Shown piece after piece: positions 23,535 through 34,989 of a DNA stretch of 64,000 nt (positions are counted from its first letter, which is position 1; every line of letters starts with the position of its first letter). The notes under the pieces were generated by a model. The model was not told where the DNA came from. It ran no database searches and was given only the letters and a program-made list of their open reading frames with translations. The translations under genes and the position numbers were made by a program. The stretch comes from Erythroxylum novogranatense (lineage: Eukaryota; Streptophyta; Magnoliopsida; Malpighiales; Erythroxylaceae), in the NCBI GenBank assembly GCA_029891385.1, contig CM057229.1, positions 2,170,001-2,234,000 of the forward strand, written 5' to 3'.

Positions 23535-23697
23535 CGCGATAAATTTTTGATGTATAGACGATTAACTCTTGATGGTTTCATTAATCCTGAATTTGTTGAG
23601 GGAGTTGATGGGTTTATTCATTATGAATCTTCGCAACCTGCATATATGGATGTGTCAAATATCATACAGAATCTCATGGACATAGCAAGTCAACAAT
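23535..23697 (+). pseudogene. CACTA transposase N-terminal (transposase-associated) domain fragment
   Basis: The frame reads MYRRLTLDGFINPEFVEGVDGFIHYESSQ..., which corresponds to the plant 'transposase-associated domain' at the N-terminus of En/Spm TNP2-type transposases (usual pattern WMYxRL...FxxGVxxFIxFA). The cysteine motif that normally follows is missing, and the frame ends at TAA 23697-23699 ('caacaataa'). The catalytic TNP2 core and DUF4218 are absent; the sequence jumps straight to the DUF4216 region, an internal deletion of about 2 kb relative to complete elements. Confidence 0.55.
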
Positions 23698-23725
23698 AAA
23701 CAGTGGTGTTTCAATACAAGGAGAA

Positions 23726-24250
23726 TTGATGGATTACTATGGTAAAATTATTGAAATACTACAAATTGAGTACCCTGCTTTGCCAGTGAAGCGATGCGTG
23801 ATATTTAAATGTGATTGGTATGACCCAAAACTAAATGTTGGAATAAAAGTACATAGCCGATACAATCTAGTTAAAATTAACTATCGAAGAAGATTGAAAC
23901 AATTTGAACCTTTCGTCTTGACTATGCAAACGAAACAGGTTTGTTATGTCCCTTTTCTAAGCTTACGACAAGATAAGACAGATTGGTTGGCGGTTTGCAA
24001 AGTAAAACCTAGAGGTGTTTATGAATCACATGGAAGAGGAGAGCATAGTCCCGAAAGTGAGGCATTTCAGAAAGATGTCACTTTTGTTAATACATCTATC
24101 ACATATGACGATAATGAACCTTTGAATAATCCATCTAACAAATATGTCGATATTTCTTCTAGAAGGGATGACGAGGGTCAGAGATCTGAAGAAGAGCCGG
24201 AGTTTGATTCTTATTCTTCCGAAGAACAAGATGATTTTAATTTACAATAA
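23726..24250 (+). pseudogene. CACTA transposase C-terminal DUF4216 region
   Basis: A 174-codon frame with the DUF4216 pattern near the end of plant CACTA transposases: GKIIEILQIEYPALPVKRCVIF, KCDWYDP, the IKVHSRYNLVKIN strand, then QVCYVPFLSLRQDKTDWLAVCKVKPRG. An acidic Ser/Glu/Asp-rich tail follows (SEEEPEFDSYSSEEQDDFN). The frame is open for its whole length. The first Met is simply inside the former transposase and is not a natural start. It cannot transpose alone because the catalytic domain is gone. Confidence 0.8.
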
Positions 24251-25275
24251 GTTTTGATAGCGATTAATTTATGTTTGTAATTGAATTTTTTAATCAAAAA
24301 ACAACATTATTTGCATTTCAATATATTATGTAAAGTCTTTCATTGAAATTCTTATTCAAAGAATGTTGATATGGCGACTGATTCTGGATGGTAGTAATTC
24401 TTTCCGTTGGAAGGAATGTAGAAAATTTGTCCTAACCCAAGGAATCAAAACTGCAGGAAATATTGCTGCATCATACACTAAGAATCATTTGCCTTCCATG
24501 ATCAATATGTTACTTGAAGGTGTTTAGTATGATCTGCACAACGTCTCTTTCCTTATTATGTACATCTCATTTCCTTTGTTGAAGTTATTATACATATTCT
24601 CATTTGATTGACTATCCTACATGTTTAAGCTTCCTTTAAACTCGAAGAGGACATGTATGTTGATAGAGGTGAGAGCAATGTCACAACAATCTATAAAGGA
24701 TTAGGGAGATCGGGTTTTGTCGAAAATTCGTCAATTCTTCAAACCTCATCTGGACAATCACATATGCATTAATATCCAGTTTTTGTTGGTTTAACGGTTT
24801 TCTAATATCACGGCTTCAAAACTTCTTAATTGATTATGTTTTAGGTAAATATGTTATCGTTAGTAGTTCATCTGGAGAATTAGTCTTTCATACTAAGAGT
24901 GGCAACTCATTCACTGTTTCTTCTACAATTTGAACTTGCTAGGATCCTTCTCGGGAATCCAAACATTGGGGACTCATTTACCTTTACCGACTCCCATGTC
25001 ACATGGAATCAAACAAATTAATTATATCAATGTGATTTTTCGATGCAATACATTATTACACTAAGCTTTCAAGTTGATTTATTGTTGTATCTGTAAGACT
25101 TTGTTAAACAATGCATAATTTTATTATTGTTAAAGTTGATTTATTGTTGTTAACAATTTGTTAACCTTCAAGTCCATTGCCTTATTTTCTTCTCCATATA
25201 TTATGTAAAATATTAATTTCAAAGTATTAATTATACTTGTAGGGAATTGGAAAAAATTAAATTTCAGGTATACAA
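24251..25275. other. CACTA interior between the two genes
   Basis: AT-rich, with decayed frames. 24360-24420 ('gcgactgattctggatgg') and 24640-24720 may be degraded exons of the second transposon gene. Nothing intact. Confidence 0.4.
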
Positions 25276-26340
25276 ATGGGACCAAAGAGACAACATGAGG
25301 TTATGCGGTTGAGGTTTAGAGCCATGTTCGAAGTAACTTACTGTGAAGGTGGTTTGTCACAGTGTACAGCTCGCACTAACTCACCTTCTCTACCTCCAGG
25401 GCCGACAGTTGCAGATGAGATATCACCTACTACTCCTCATGCTACACCATCCCCTTCTCCAACTCATATATCATCTAATACTTGTTTATCGAATAGAGGA
25501 GACGTTAGCCAGCCTGCAATTGAGGGACCTGATGGAAGGAAGTTTATAACAATTGTCAATGAACAGTAAGTGAAATCACATCACTCACAATTTGTTTGTT
25601 ATTAAGTCTTAGGTTTATCAGTTTTTACATAGTATAACATAATTTGTTATATTAGGTTGGTTCCGTCTGGACCGAGTTCTAGAAATATGACTTTCACATT
25701 TAAGCAAATGATTGAACTTGAGAGTTATGTGTGGAAAAATATATATGAGGCGACAAAGCAATTTTACTTTCAGGAATTTGAGGTATAAAAAATAGTTATT
25801 TTCTTGTTATATTGATTTATATACACAAATTACATAAATATTATTACATTATATAATTTTTTCTTTTTTTTTAAGAAAGAAGTTTATTGGGATTCTTGTT
25901 TCGACGCCAACATGTATAAAGTATGGGAAAAGAAAGCTTGTACATGTTATCGCAACTTAATTAATGTGATACGCAAGGCTAGTGGACGATCGCGTCATAT
26001 TTCAAAGAAAATTAGGAGTCGTTAAACCGAGTATTGAACATACGGGATGATCAATTACCCACTACGAGCATGCACATAGACTTGTAAGTATCTAAACTTG
26101 ACACTTATTTTGTATATATTTTACTTTGCTATATTGTACATAATGATTATGGTAAAAATGTTTGGTGTTGTATATGGCTATGTAGTTCACATCTGACAAT
26201 TTAGGTTATACATATAGGAAAAGTCATTAGGTATCAAGCCTTCACCTATCCAACTATTTTTGCACATTTACATGAAGAAACATGATGGTGAAACATTCAT
26301 CAACACTCGATATAGAGAGCTGAATATATGTGAAATTAAT
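25276..26340 (+). pseudogene. CACTA second gene (Transposase_24 / tnpA-like), partly spliced
   Basis: Exons can be followed by splice sites: 25276-25565 (MGPKRQHEVMRLRFRAMFE..., Pro/Ser/Thr-rich end), 25656-25782 (VPSGPSSRNMTFTFKQMIEL... YEATKQFYFQEFE) and 25876-26025 (KEVYWDSCFDANMYKVWEKKA, NLINVIRKASG). The pattern, ending in a helix that would continue into a shuffled 'KSKANR'-like motif, is that of plant Transposase_24 proteins of En/Spm elements. A premature stop at 26023-26025 breaks it. The next conserved block (KSLGIKPSPIQLFLHIYMKKHDGETFINTRYREL) is still visible at 26218-26331 in another frame. Decayed. Confidence 0.65.
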
Positions 26341-26696
26341 ATATTTTTATAATTTCGTAATAATAATCCCTTATTAATGTAAACATTACTTCCTAATAGG
26401 ACTAAATACAACAAACCATTTAGCGACAGTCTCAGGAGGAACAACTTGTAGATGAGATTCAGACATATCTTAATATTGTGGGTGGTAGGGACCGCTATGG
26501 AAGGATATTCGGGTTAGGTTCATATGCGAACACATGTTATTCGCGCTCTTCCCTATCTAATACAACAGCATCTGCTAGGCCAATGCACAGCAATGAAGTA
26601 ATCGAGCTTCGAGCCACAGTGGACACGTTGAAGGAGTAGATAGGGTATTTAAAAGAGACTAACATGAATAAACGGATAAAGCACATGAACCAGATA

Positions 26697-26876
26697 GCTA
26701 AGATGAGAGAGGAGATGGAGCAGGTGGCAAAGATGAAAGAGTAGATGGAGCAGTTGGCTAAAATGAGAGAGGAGATGGAGCGAATGGCTGATATGAGAGT
26801 AGAGATAGAGCAGATGGCTAAGATGAGAGAGCAAATGGAGCAGATGGTTCCGCTTAGATAGGAAATGGAACAGTTG
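26697..26876 (+). repeat. Gapless 6 x 30-bp repeat encoding a coiled coil
   Basis: Six head-to-tail copies of a 30-bp unit (gctaagatgagagaggagat...), each coding ten residues of the form AKMREEMEQ(V/L/M). They lie in the former C-terminal coiled-coil part of the CACTA second gene. Copy 2 and copy 6 carry TAG stops (26738-26743 region and 26859-26861), so it is no longer translatable in full. The period is exactly 30 bp with no indels. Confidence 0.9.
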
Positions 26877-27159
26877 AAGGGGAAGCTTAACAGTTCAGAG
26901 TGCCCACGATCACCACGACATTAACTTGTCATTGTAATTTGCTTTCAATTACAAACATAAGTTATGCACATTGTATTGTTTTTATTATCAATTAAAATAA
27001 TTTTAACATTGTATTATCAATTAATTTTCTGATTAATCCATATATATATATTAATTTATTATGAATAGATAATTGGTAACTCTTAACATTATGCATTTAT
27101 CACAACATCATGAAACTGGAATTTTTAAAAAAATTTCTAAACTGCTATTACCGATAGAA

Positions 27160-27490
27160 TAAAAATACCGTCAAAAATTTTGTATTTTATTACCGACGAT
27201 AATACTATCACTGTCGGTAAGTAAGATGACAGTTTCTGTTCATTAGTTTTGGTTTACCAAACGAATTATGTCCATTGCTAAATGTTACTGACGTAAAATT
27301 GACCGTTGGTAGTATATTTTGGGACGTTGGCAAATTACCGACGGAATATCACTGTCGGTAACTTTAACTATGGTTCTTTTAATGACAATTTCGTTCGTCT
27401 TCGATTTTCGTCGGTAATTAATTTTATTGACAAAAATTGAGCGTTTACTTACGAAATTGTTCGTCGGTAAACAACTGATTTCTTGTTGTG
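27160..27490. repeat. CACTA subterminal repeats and right terminal inverted repeat
   Basis: Short motifs taccgacg and gtcggtaa occur in direct and inverted orientation (27148-27225, 27335-27362, 27408-27472), as in the subterminal regions where CACTA tnpA-type proteins bind. The block ends with 'tttcttgttgtg' at 27479-27490. Several pairs are locally complementary ('taccgacg...' and '...gtcggtaa'), so stem-loops can form. Confidence 0.75.
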
Positions 27491-28200
27491 GATTTGTAAT
27501 TGATATTTGAAAATAACTTTTTCAAATTTCAATTTACTTTGACTAGAGATTCTCAAAATTATTACTAATAAAAAACAATTGAACATTTTTCTTAATTACT
27601 TTAGGACAACGAATTCGTTATTGATTTACTCAACTATCTCCACATAGTTTTGAACATTACTATATTGAACATTACTATATTCAATAACTAACGAATTGAA
27701 CTATTCAAAGAATAGAACATAAGTAACATCAAAACATAGTAATTCTTACATGAGATAACTTTGGTATTTTTCAAGTCTAAGGATCAATTCTACAACCATC
27801 ATAATGAGATAATCTACAGACACACCAGTAATGTTCCATTCGGGATTCTAATAAATGGGTCAATTTAGTAAACTTACTCTTTAATAAACATCCACATGTT
27901 TGTTTAAGTATCTCCCTATTTTAATATATGAGATCGATTACTTTCTTCATAAGAAAGAAACAAATATGTGCTAGTTTAACTATTTCATCAATACCTCGTC
28001 TTAACGAAACTATGACTATAAACATTTTAGGAATAATACGAAAATAAAATTTGAATATCATAATTATAATCACATTATAATTTCTAATTACATAACAATT
28101 ATTCTATGGATTTTATTTTTATGATTAATAATTAAATAATTAAAAATACACAAAGATAAAGAATGTCGTTTATTGAATAAAACAAAATTTATACAATTAA
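27491..28200 (-). other. Probable 3' LTR / 3' flank of the copia element
   Basis: AT-rich non-coding DNA between the CACTA right end and the copia RNase H. It lies where the 3' LTR of the minus-strand copia should be and includes a near-duplicate 'gaacattactatat' (27652 and 27667). No second LTR is available for comparison, so the LTR boundaries are not determined. Confidence 0.4.
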
Positions 28201-28249
28201 ATGTACAACTAGAATTGGCTGTAAGGGCATCAACCAACAATCTCCTACT

Positions 28250-29705
28250 TGCATTAAAGCTAATTACCAATGTATTGAATACCATAGCCATCCATATGTC
28301 TATCATGTTTCTTTTGAGATAATGGCTTAGTGAGAGGATCTGCTAGATTCTCTTCTGTGGAAACTTGCACTATCTAGATGTCCTTCTGTTCCACTATCTC
28401 TCGAATTAGATGAAACTTCCTAAGTATATGCTTGAATCGCTGATGAGATCTCGGTTCTTTTGCTTGTGCAATAGCACCATTGTTGTCACAATACACTACC
28501 ATCGAATCAACAATGCCAAGAATTACTCAAAGTTCAGTAATGAACTTCTTGATCTAAACTGTTTCCTTCGTTGCCTCAGAAATTGCAATATACTCAGCTT
28601 CAGTTGTTGAATATGCAATAGTTAGTTTTTTGGAACTCTTCCAACTAACCGTTCCACCAAAAAGAGTAAATATATACCCTAACTGTGATCTACTATCATG
28701 TTGATCAGACTAGAAACTAGCATTTGAATAACCCTGAACTCTCAACTCAGTTCCTCTATAGACCAGAAAAATATCTTTAGTCCTTCTCAAGTACTTTAAG
28801 ATATTTTTCAAAGCTGTCCAATGACCCTCACCGGAATTAGCTTGATATCTGCTTGTTATGTTCAAAGCATAAACAACAATTGGTCTTATACATAGCATCA
28901 CATACATGATTGATCCAATAGCCGAATCATATTGAACACCATTCATTCTATCTCTTTCCTCTTGTGCATAGGGCACATGCTCTTGGAAAGTGAAATCTCA
29001 GGCGATGTAGGTAAAAATTCCCTCTTGAAAATTTTCATGCTAAATCGTTTTAACACTTTGTCTATGTACAAGGATTGGGACAAACCAAGCAAGCTTTTTA
29101 ATTTATCTCGATAGATCTTTATACCTAGTATATAAGCTGATTCTCTCAAATCCTTTATGGATAAATTTTTGGATAACCATATCTTAACAGACTAGAGCAT
29201 TGAAATGTCATTTCCAATGAGCAATATGTCATCCACATAAAACACTAAGAAAACAAGTGCACTCCAACTTACCTTCTTGTAAACACAAGGTTCATCTACA
29301 TTTTTTTATAAAACTAAATTCTTTGATTGTTTCATCAAAATGGATGTTCCAACTCCGTGACGCTTGCTTTAGTCCATATATGGACCTTTGCAACTTGCAT
29401 GCTTGTTCAAGAAATTCTTTATATTCAAAACCCTCAGGTTGTGTCATATACACACCCTCTTGTAAATTCCCATTGAGAAATGTTGTTTTGACATCCATCT
29501 GCTAAATTTCATAATCATGATATGCTTCTATAGCCAATAAAATCCTTATGGATTTAAGCAATGCTACTGGTGAAAAAGTTTCATCAAAATCAACTCCATG
29601 TTTTTGTCTGTAATCTTTCGCCACTAACCTTGCTTTTTACGTATGTACATTTCTATCCATATCAAATTTTCTCTTAAAAATCCATTTGCACCCAATAAGT
29701 ACTAT
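28250..29705 (-). pseudogene. copia reverse transcriptase and RNase H, decayed
   Basis: Minus-strand blocks in order: MDVKTTFLNGNLQEGVYM and IYGLKQASRSWN (29292-29498), FYVDDILLIGND with the YVDD catalytic motif intact (about 29205-29250), YILGIKIYRDKLKSLLGLSQ (28943-29149), MNGVQYDSAIGSIMYVM and YLRRTKDIFLVY (28710-28976), then RNase H (SKKLTIAYSTTEAEYIAISEA, about 28560-28640). Several stops and frameshifts separate these blocks. The catalytic residues seen are typical of Ty1/copia Pol; the element can no longer make it. Confidence 0.85.
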
Positions 29706-30878
29706 TGTAGGAAAATCCCGGTGTATACATCACATGCACACGGTGCGGAAAATAAAAAATTTTATTCCGGGATATTCCCGAAAGCCAGGATCCATGTGTC
29801 TATATAACAAACTCAAACTATAACGGCTAAAGGAGACCGTCTCTAACGGTATCCACGCAGAGATCGGAGAACCTAACCGGGACAAACCCTTTGACCCGGG
29901 AATAGCTAGAACAAATTAAAGACTGCTAGATCTTACCTTTGTTCTTGGAGAGCTTGAAACTAACGATGGAGAAGACCTTGGAGATGAAGAGCTTGAGAGA
30001 TGATCGATGATGAGAGAACCAATTTCTCTTAGGTTTTCACAAAACCCTTCTTTCTTCTCTTGTCTTCAAAGCCAACGATCATCACCTCCTTTTTTATCTT
30101 CCAATTTTGTCTTCTAGTCATTAAATGGACTTGATGACAAAGCATAAAAGAAGAAGTTTCTAATGCTTCTTCTCCTCTTCCACGTAAGGCTATATATATA
30201 TATATATATTAATTCTTTAATTAATTAACAATATATATATGTATATAAATGCTGAAGTGATTCATCACTGCTTAGAATTGGTCCTACTGACCCTCCAAGA
30301 TCCCATATATGAAAAACCACCGAAAACTTTTTTCAGCAATATCGATGTCGCGATCTCATCGGGACATATCTCGATCTCATCGGGATCCATTTAATCCTAT
30401 TGCTCTCTATTTATTGGATCTCTATCAAAACTATTTTACAAATTATCCTAGACACTCTTATGCGTGTGACCCATTAGGTTCCCGGTTATGTTGGCCACTT
30501 AGATTAACACTTAATCTAAGCAAGTCATGAGCGGTATCTAGCAACATATCATGACTCCCAATTGACCGAAAAGTAATTGGTTTGACGAGTGAACCTATAT
30601 TCATCATGAACCATATCACGAACCTTTCCATAGACAATTATTGTGCAATTCGTCCTTTCACCATGCTATACCCCACTTGGTTATGAGTATGGGCAAAGTG
30701 TCAACTCTTACTAGACTGACTACGTCAAATCTAGTCCAATTGATATCAGTTCTTGTCCTGGGACTCATTACTTAATATGTCACTGAAGACACTCTTCATG
30801 GCATACGTACTCCGGCCAAAGATTTCCAACTAATGACCCTGACAAGAGGCCATGGGTATCATCTTCTGCTATCACAGA

Positions 30879-33776
30879 TGTAACATCCCGTTACTGTTAG
30901 CAAGGGTATTTTGGTATTTATGAGCCATACTGATAGGTTTCACTGCATTCTTGATCGAGATGATATCGGCCTCTAATTATAGAGGAACAGCTTATTGCAT
31001 ATGCATTTATTCTTAGGTACGTGCATTCATGATTTTCCGAGATTTGATTGTGACTATGGACCGATCGGTGATTGGATTGGGAGTTAATTGAGAAATTAGA
31101 GTAATTAAGTTCAATGATGATTTAATATCTGTTTATGGGTGATTGGTAATTTATAGAGACTTTTAGAAAATTTTCGGAAATTCGGGAGAAAATACCGATG
31201 GAAATATTTGAGTGATGGATCGATTGATATAGTATTGAAAGGAACGTCCAATGGCAATGGAAAAATTAGAATTTTTCGATAGAAAATTTATGTGTTAAGC
31301 CATTGAAATTGATGAAATTTGGGTGATTTGGAGAGTTGGGCCTATAAATACTAGGGTTGAAAGAAATTTGGGAAAAGTTTGCTAAGGCATTTTCCGGTTT
31401 CTCTTCTTTCCCTTTACGGTGATTTCGATTCCTCCCAACGGTGAGAGATCCTTTGATTTCTTTTGGCTTCTTCCTTATGGTAATTAGTCTAATATGTCTC
31501 TCTTGATTGATAAAGGTTGGAAGCCTTGAGATTGGTAGATCGAGGATTTTGAAGGATTTCTAGGGTTTGGTGATTTTGAGAGATCGTGGATTCGATCTGT
31601 GATTGGTAAGTTTTATGGTTTTAATGTTGTCATTAATAGTTTCTACCTGCATTTATGGCATTTATTATGTCCGATTGGGTGGTTGAGAGTGTTTCTTGAT
31701 GGGTTCTACTCGGGTGTTATCGTGAGTGTGTAAGAGTTAAGGGATTGGTGATCGTTGTAAGCTTGAGGCTTTCATCAAGAAAGTTTGCTTCTTTCTTGCC
31801 TTAGATAGTACGATTCGTTGTTGATTGAGTTATATTGATGATTGGTTTAGGTATTTGATGATTATATATATATTAAGGTTTCCGACGATGAAATTGATGA
31901 GTTATGTGTGTTGATAAATTAAGGAAATGGTTCTTGGAAGGAATAGAAGCTAAGGATTTGTTGTATTTTGTGTATCGAATTAATTGAGAGTTGTTCACAG
32001 AGGAAAATTTGGGTTAGAGTTTGAGTCGGGGATCCGGAACCTTTGGAATTGTGTTTAAGGATGTGTTGGGAAGAAGGAGAACTGCAGAGGAGCGAGAGCT
32101 CGGAGACAGGCGAGAAGCTGGTAGAGGAGCGAGAGCTCGGTGAGACAGGCGAGAGCTGGTAGAGAGCGAGAGCTCGGTGAGACGGGCGAGAACTGGTAGA
32201 GAGCGAGAGCTCGGTGAGACAGGCGAGCTGGTAGAGGAGCAATAACTCGAGGCGGCCTATGGGCATACGGTGAGCACCAGGCGCACCTCTGGTCGCGACC
32301 TCCACCCTAGTTGTCCGAAGAGGTGTGTTTGAGGTTTTTGGAATTGGGACTTAGAAAATTACAAATTCGATCGACTAAGGATTAAATTCAAATTGGAGTT
32401 TTAAATTGGAAATTGCAATAGAGGTTTCAACGAATGAATAGGAAATGGTTATAGAGAATATGAATTGAGGAAATTGGTGAATTCTAGGAATGGAGCAATT
32501 CTTGTCGATCAATGAACTAAGAGTCGGAATTGGACCTAAGAGTCCAAAATTGGGTATTAGCACTTAGGAAATCGTGAACATGCATTGTACATCATTTCAT
32601 TGAGACATATGCATTCTTGTCAGTAAATTGAGCATCTAGTAATGGGACCGTACTTTCTTTATTACAGAGGCACCGTTGGACCGTCATTCTACGGACATTC
32701 TTTGGGACTTCAGCAAGAGCTCGGAAGTTCTGGTGAGTAACCTAGTTAGTTTCTCAAATTTACGGATGCTTACATGCTTCATGTGAATTACATGCAAAGG
32801 TGAATTATATGACTACCGTATGACTCTTGGCATGTAATGGATTGAATTGCATGTTTCTTGAATTGAATCGCATTATTACGTGATCTTTGGATCAACACTT
32901 TGGGCTTTATAGCCACACAATGTAAATTATCGAACATGGTATCGCATGCATAAATGCATGATCACATAATGGAATGTGTCCCAAGTTGCTATTTTCTTTG
33001 AAATGAGCTTTGAGCTCATACATCGCATCGACGGGCTTAGCAGGGGAGAAATCTCGACGCGTCCACATCAGTATCTCGATCGAGCACTTGGGCACAAAAT
33101 CAATAAGCTGGAAAGAGTCACATATGCATTGCATTTACATGATTGATTGTGTGGTGACGACTCATCAAATACGTGATAATATGAAATCGTAGATGGCATC
33201 GTTATTGCAAATTGTTCTAAATTCATTTATTGTTACTTGTCATTGTAAGTGGCTACCGACATCGCAATCGTTATAGATCGTTATATTATATTGGTAATGA
33301 AATATTATCAGATATCTTTGACGCCAGCGCAGAATGCATGATTTGAGCGAACCATCGATGATGGTTTCTCATCGAGTTCGCAAACTCACCCGAAATTGCA
33401 ACCTATTTTTCAGATGTTAGAGTAGACTCCTAGCTCTGAAGACCTTTCTTTCTCGCCAGTGCGAAGCTTGGCGAGGATCGTGATGGCTCAAAGGTCGGTC
33501 ACCGGGTTAGCATTTTGAGGATGACTTAGGATGACGCTTGTATCGGTTTTCCTTTTGATTTTGTTAGGAGGCGATAGATTTGTCTATTCGGATTGAATGA
33601 TTGTATTGGATAAATTACATTTTGGATATTAATTTTCGATTTCGATTTATTGCAATTATTATGCGATGCCATGTGGATTTTAGCGAAATTTTACGGTAGT
33701 GAACCTTTATCGTGGGATACGTGTTGAGCGACCTACGGGTTTCTCGATGTGTACCCTACGATGAGGGGGCGCTACA
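30879..33776 (+). repeat. 5' LTR of the gypsy chromovirus
   Basis: Begins TGTAACATCCCGTTAC and ends GGCGCTACA. A TATA box (tataaata) is at 31343-31350, in agreement with the promoter role of the LTR. It contains a 37-bp tandem repeat (32086-32245) and aligns over its whole length with 38342-41220, with many short indels. Confidence 0.93.
32086..32245. repeat. 37-bp tandem repeats inside the 5' LTR
   Basis: 'gcgagagct(c)' starts at 32092, 32129, 32166 and 32203, an exact 37-bp period for four copies of a GA/GC-rich unit (ggtagagagcgagagctcgg...). The equivalent block in the 3' LTR (about 39540-39695) has the same units but irregular spacing. Confidence 0.9.
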
Positions 33777-33780
33777 TTAG

Positions 33781-33792
33781 TGGTATCAGAGC
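33781..33792 (+). other. Primer binding site (tRNA-iMet type)
   Basis: 'tggtatcagagc' four bases after the 5' LTR, the standard complement to the 3' end of plant initiator tRNA-Met used to prime reverse transcription. Confidence 0.92.
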
Positions 33793-33904
33793 ATGGTTTG
33801 GCATCTTTTGGGCATAGAGTGTTATTAGGCTGGAATCACTGTGTAAGAATAGCAGAGCTGATCCGAATTTCTTATGCATTTAAGGTCATCCGTAATGGGA
33901 GATC

Positions 33905-34920
33905 GAGTAGAAGCGACCGGTGACCAAGAATCAGTAGGAGCTAGTAGGAGTCCCCTATGCCTCTTTCGGAGGAGTTACCTCCTCGAGTTCTGTGAGGCAG
34001 GAACGACAGATCGATCGGCTATGTGGCGGCGATTGACTTCTATGGTAGCTTGACCGATTGCGGAGGTCGAGGATGGCTTGAGAGGATCGAGCGAGTCCTC
34101 GACCGGATGGATGCGACCACGAGGAGAGGTTCGATTACTCTGCCTCCTTGCTTGAGGTCCCGTGATATCGGTGGTGGAGGATCGTCCGGCAAGTACCACC
34201 AGCCCCTGCACTCGACATGGGACGATTTTCCGAGGGCCTTCAGGACAATTACATGCCCAAGGTCTACTTAGAGATGAAGATGCAAGAGTTCTAGAGTCGA
34301 GGCGAGGACAAATGATTGTACGACTATGAAGTTGATTCAACGAGTTGATGGGCTATGCTTCAGACCGATTACATCGAGGCCGACAGATGCCGGAGATTTG
34401 AGGTGGACTCAATTTGAGATTCGCTTTTGGTGGCCAGATCGATATGAGCTCATTTACTGAAGTTGAGAGCTGCATTTGTCGATAGAGAAAAGCCACTTCT
34501 GACGAATCGAGACCGGCCGGGGACCCGACATAAGAGACCTAGTGATAGCAGGCGATCTTGGCGAGAGGTTATAGTAAGCGTCGAGCAGGCCCTTCAGTCC
34601 GTGGAGGGGCGAATGATGGTACGGGTATGGGCGGGAGGCGACAGATCGCTAGTGGTGGCTAGAAGGCAGAGAGGTCAGACAGATCGTCCCAGATTGTGAG
34701 CACTGTGGCAAGAGGCACATGGAGAGTCTTGATGGTTATCGGAGCCTACTTGAGGTGTGGCTCGATGGAGCACCTAGTGAGGAACCGCCTGAGACTTTGG
34801 GGCCCGTCTACTATGGTGGCGATCGGCGATAAGAATACCACGGCCCAAATGGAGCCGTGGTGGTGGATCGGATGGAGGGCCGAGGTCGAGGCCGAGGCCG
34901 AGTAGAGGGTTCTATAGTGA
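33905..34920 (+). pseudogene. Chromovirus gag, frame-broken
   Basis: GWLERIERVLDRM (about 34075-34115) is the retrotransposon gag-domain signature, and WDDFPRAFR at 34219-34245 corresponds to the WDEFxxxF block. After further frame changes a zinc-knuckle-like C-X2-C-X4-H-X4 segment (CEHCGKRHMES) is visible at about 34697-34730. Frames alternate every few hundred bases. The capsid/nucleocapsid product cannot be made from this copy as written. Confidence 0.65.
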
Positions 34921-34989
34921 GGTCCGAGGGACCGAGTGGCGGCAAGCAATCACAAAGTAGGTCTATGCCATGACACGGCGGGATGCCAG

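Larger units (their letters stand above)
23530..27490 (+). mobile_element. CACTA (En/Spm) DNA transposon, internally deleted, left end not found
   Basis: From left to right: transposase N-terminus, DUF4216-type C-terminus, a second (Transposase_24/tnpA-like) gene, a coiled-coil repeat, then subterminal repeats and the terminal inverted repeat. The right end reads 'tttcttgttgtg' (27479-27490; CACAACAAGAAA on the minus strand), matching the CACTA-type terminus, followed by a possible 3-bp target duplicate (gat). A matching left terminus should begin CAC(A/T)ACAAGAAA. I did not find one between 18.9 and 23.5 kb, so the left edge given here is only the first coding piece. Confidence 0.75.

Noticed and set aside
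31919..32305. 128-codon minus-strand frame rich in Ser/Leu
   Set aside because: It reads through the 37-bp tandem repeats of the LTR; not a gene.
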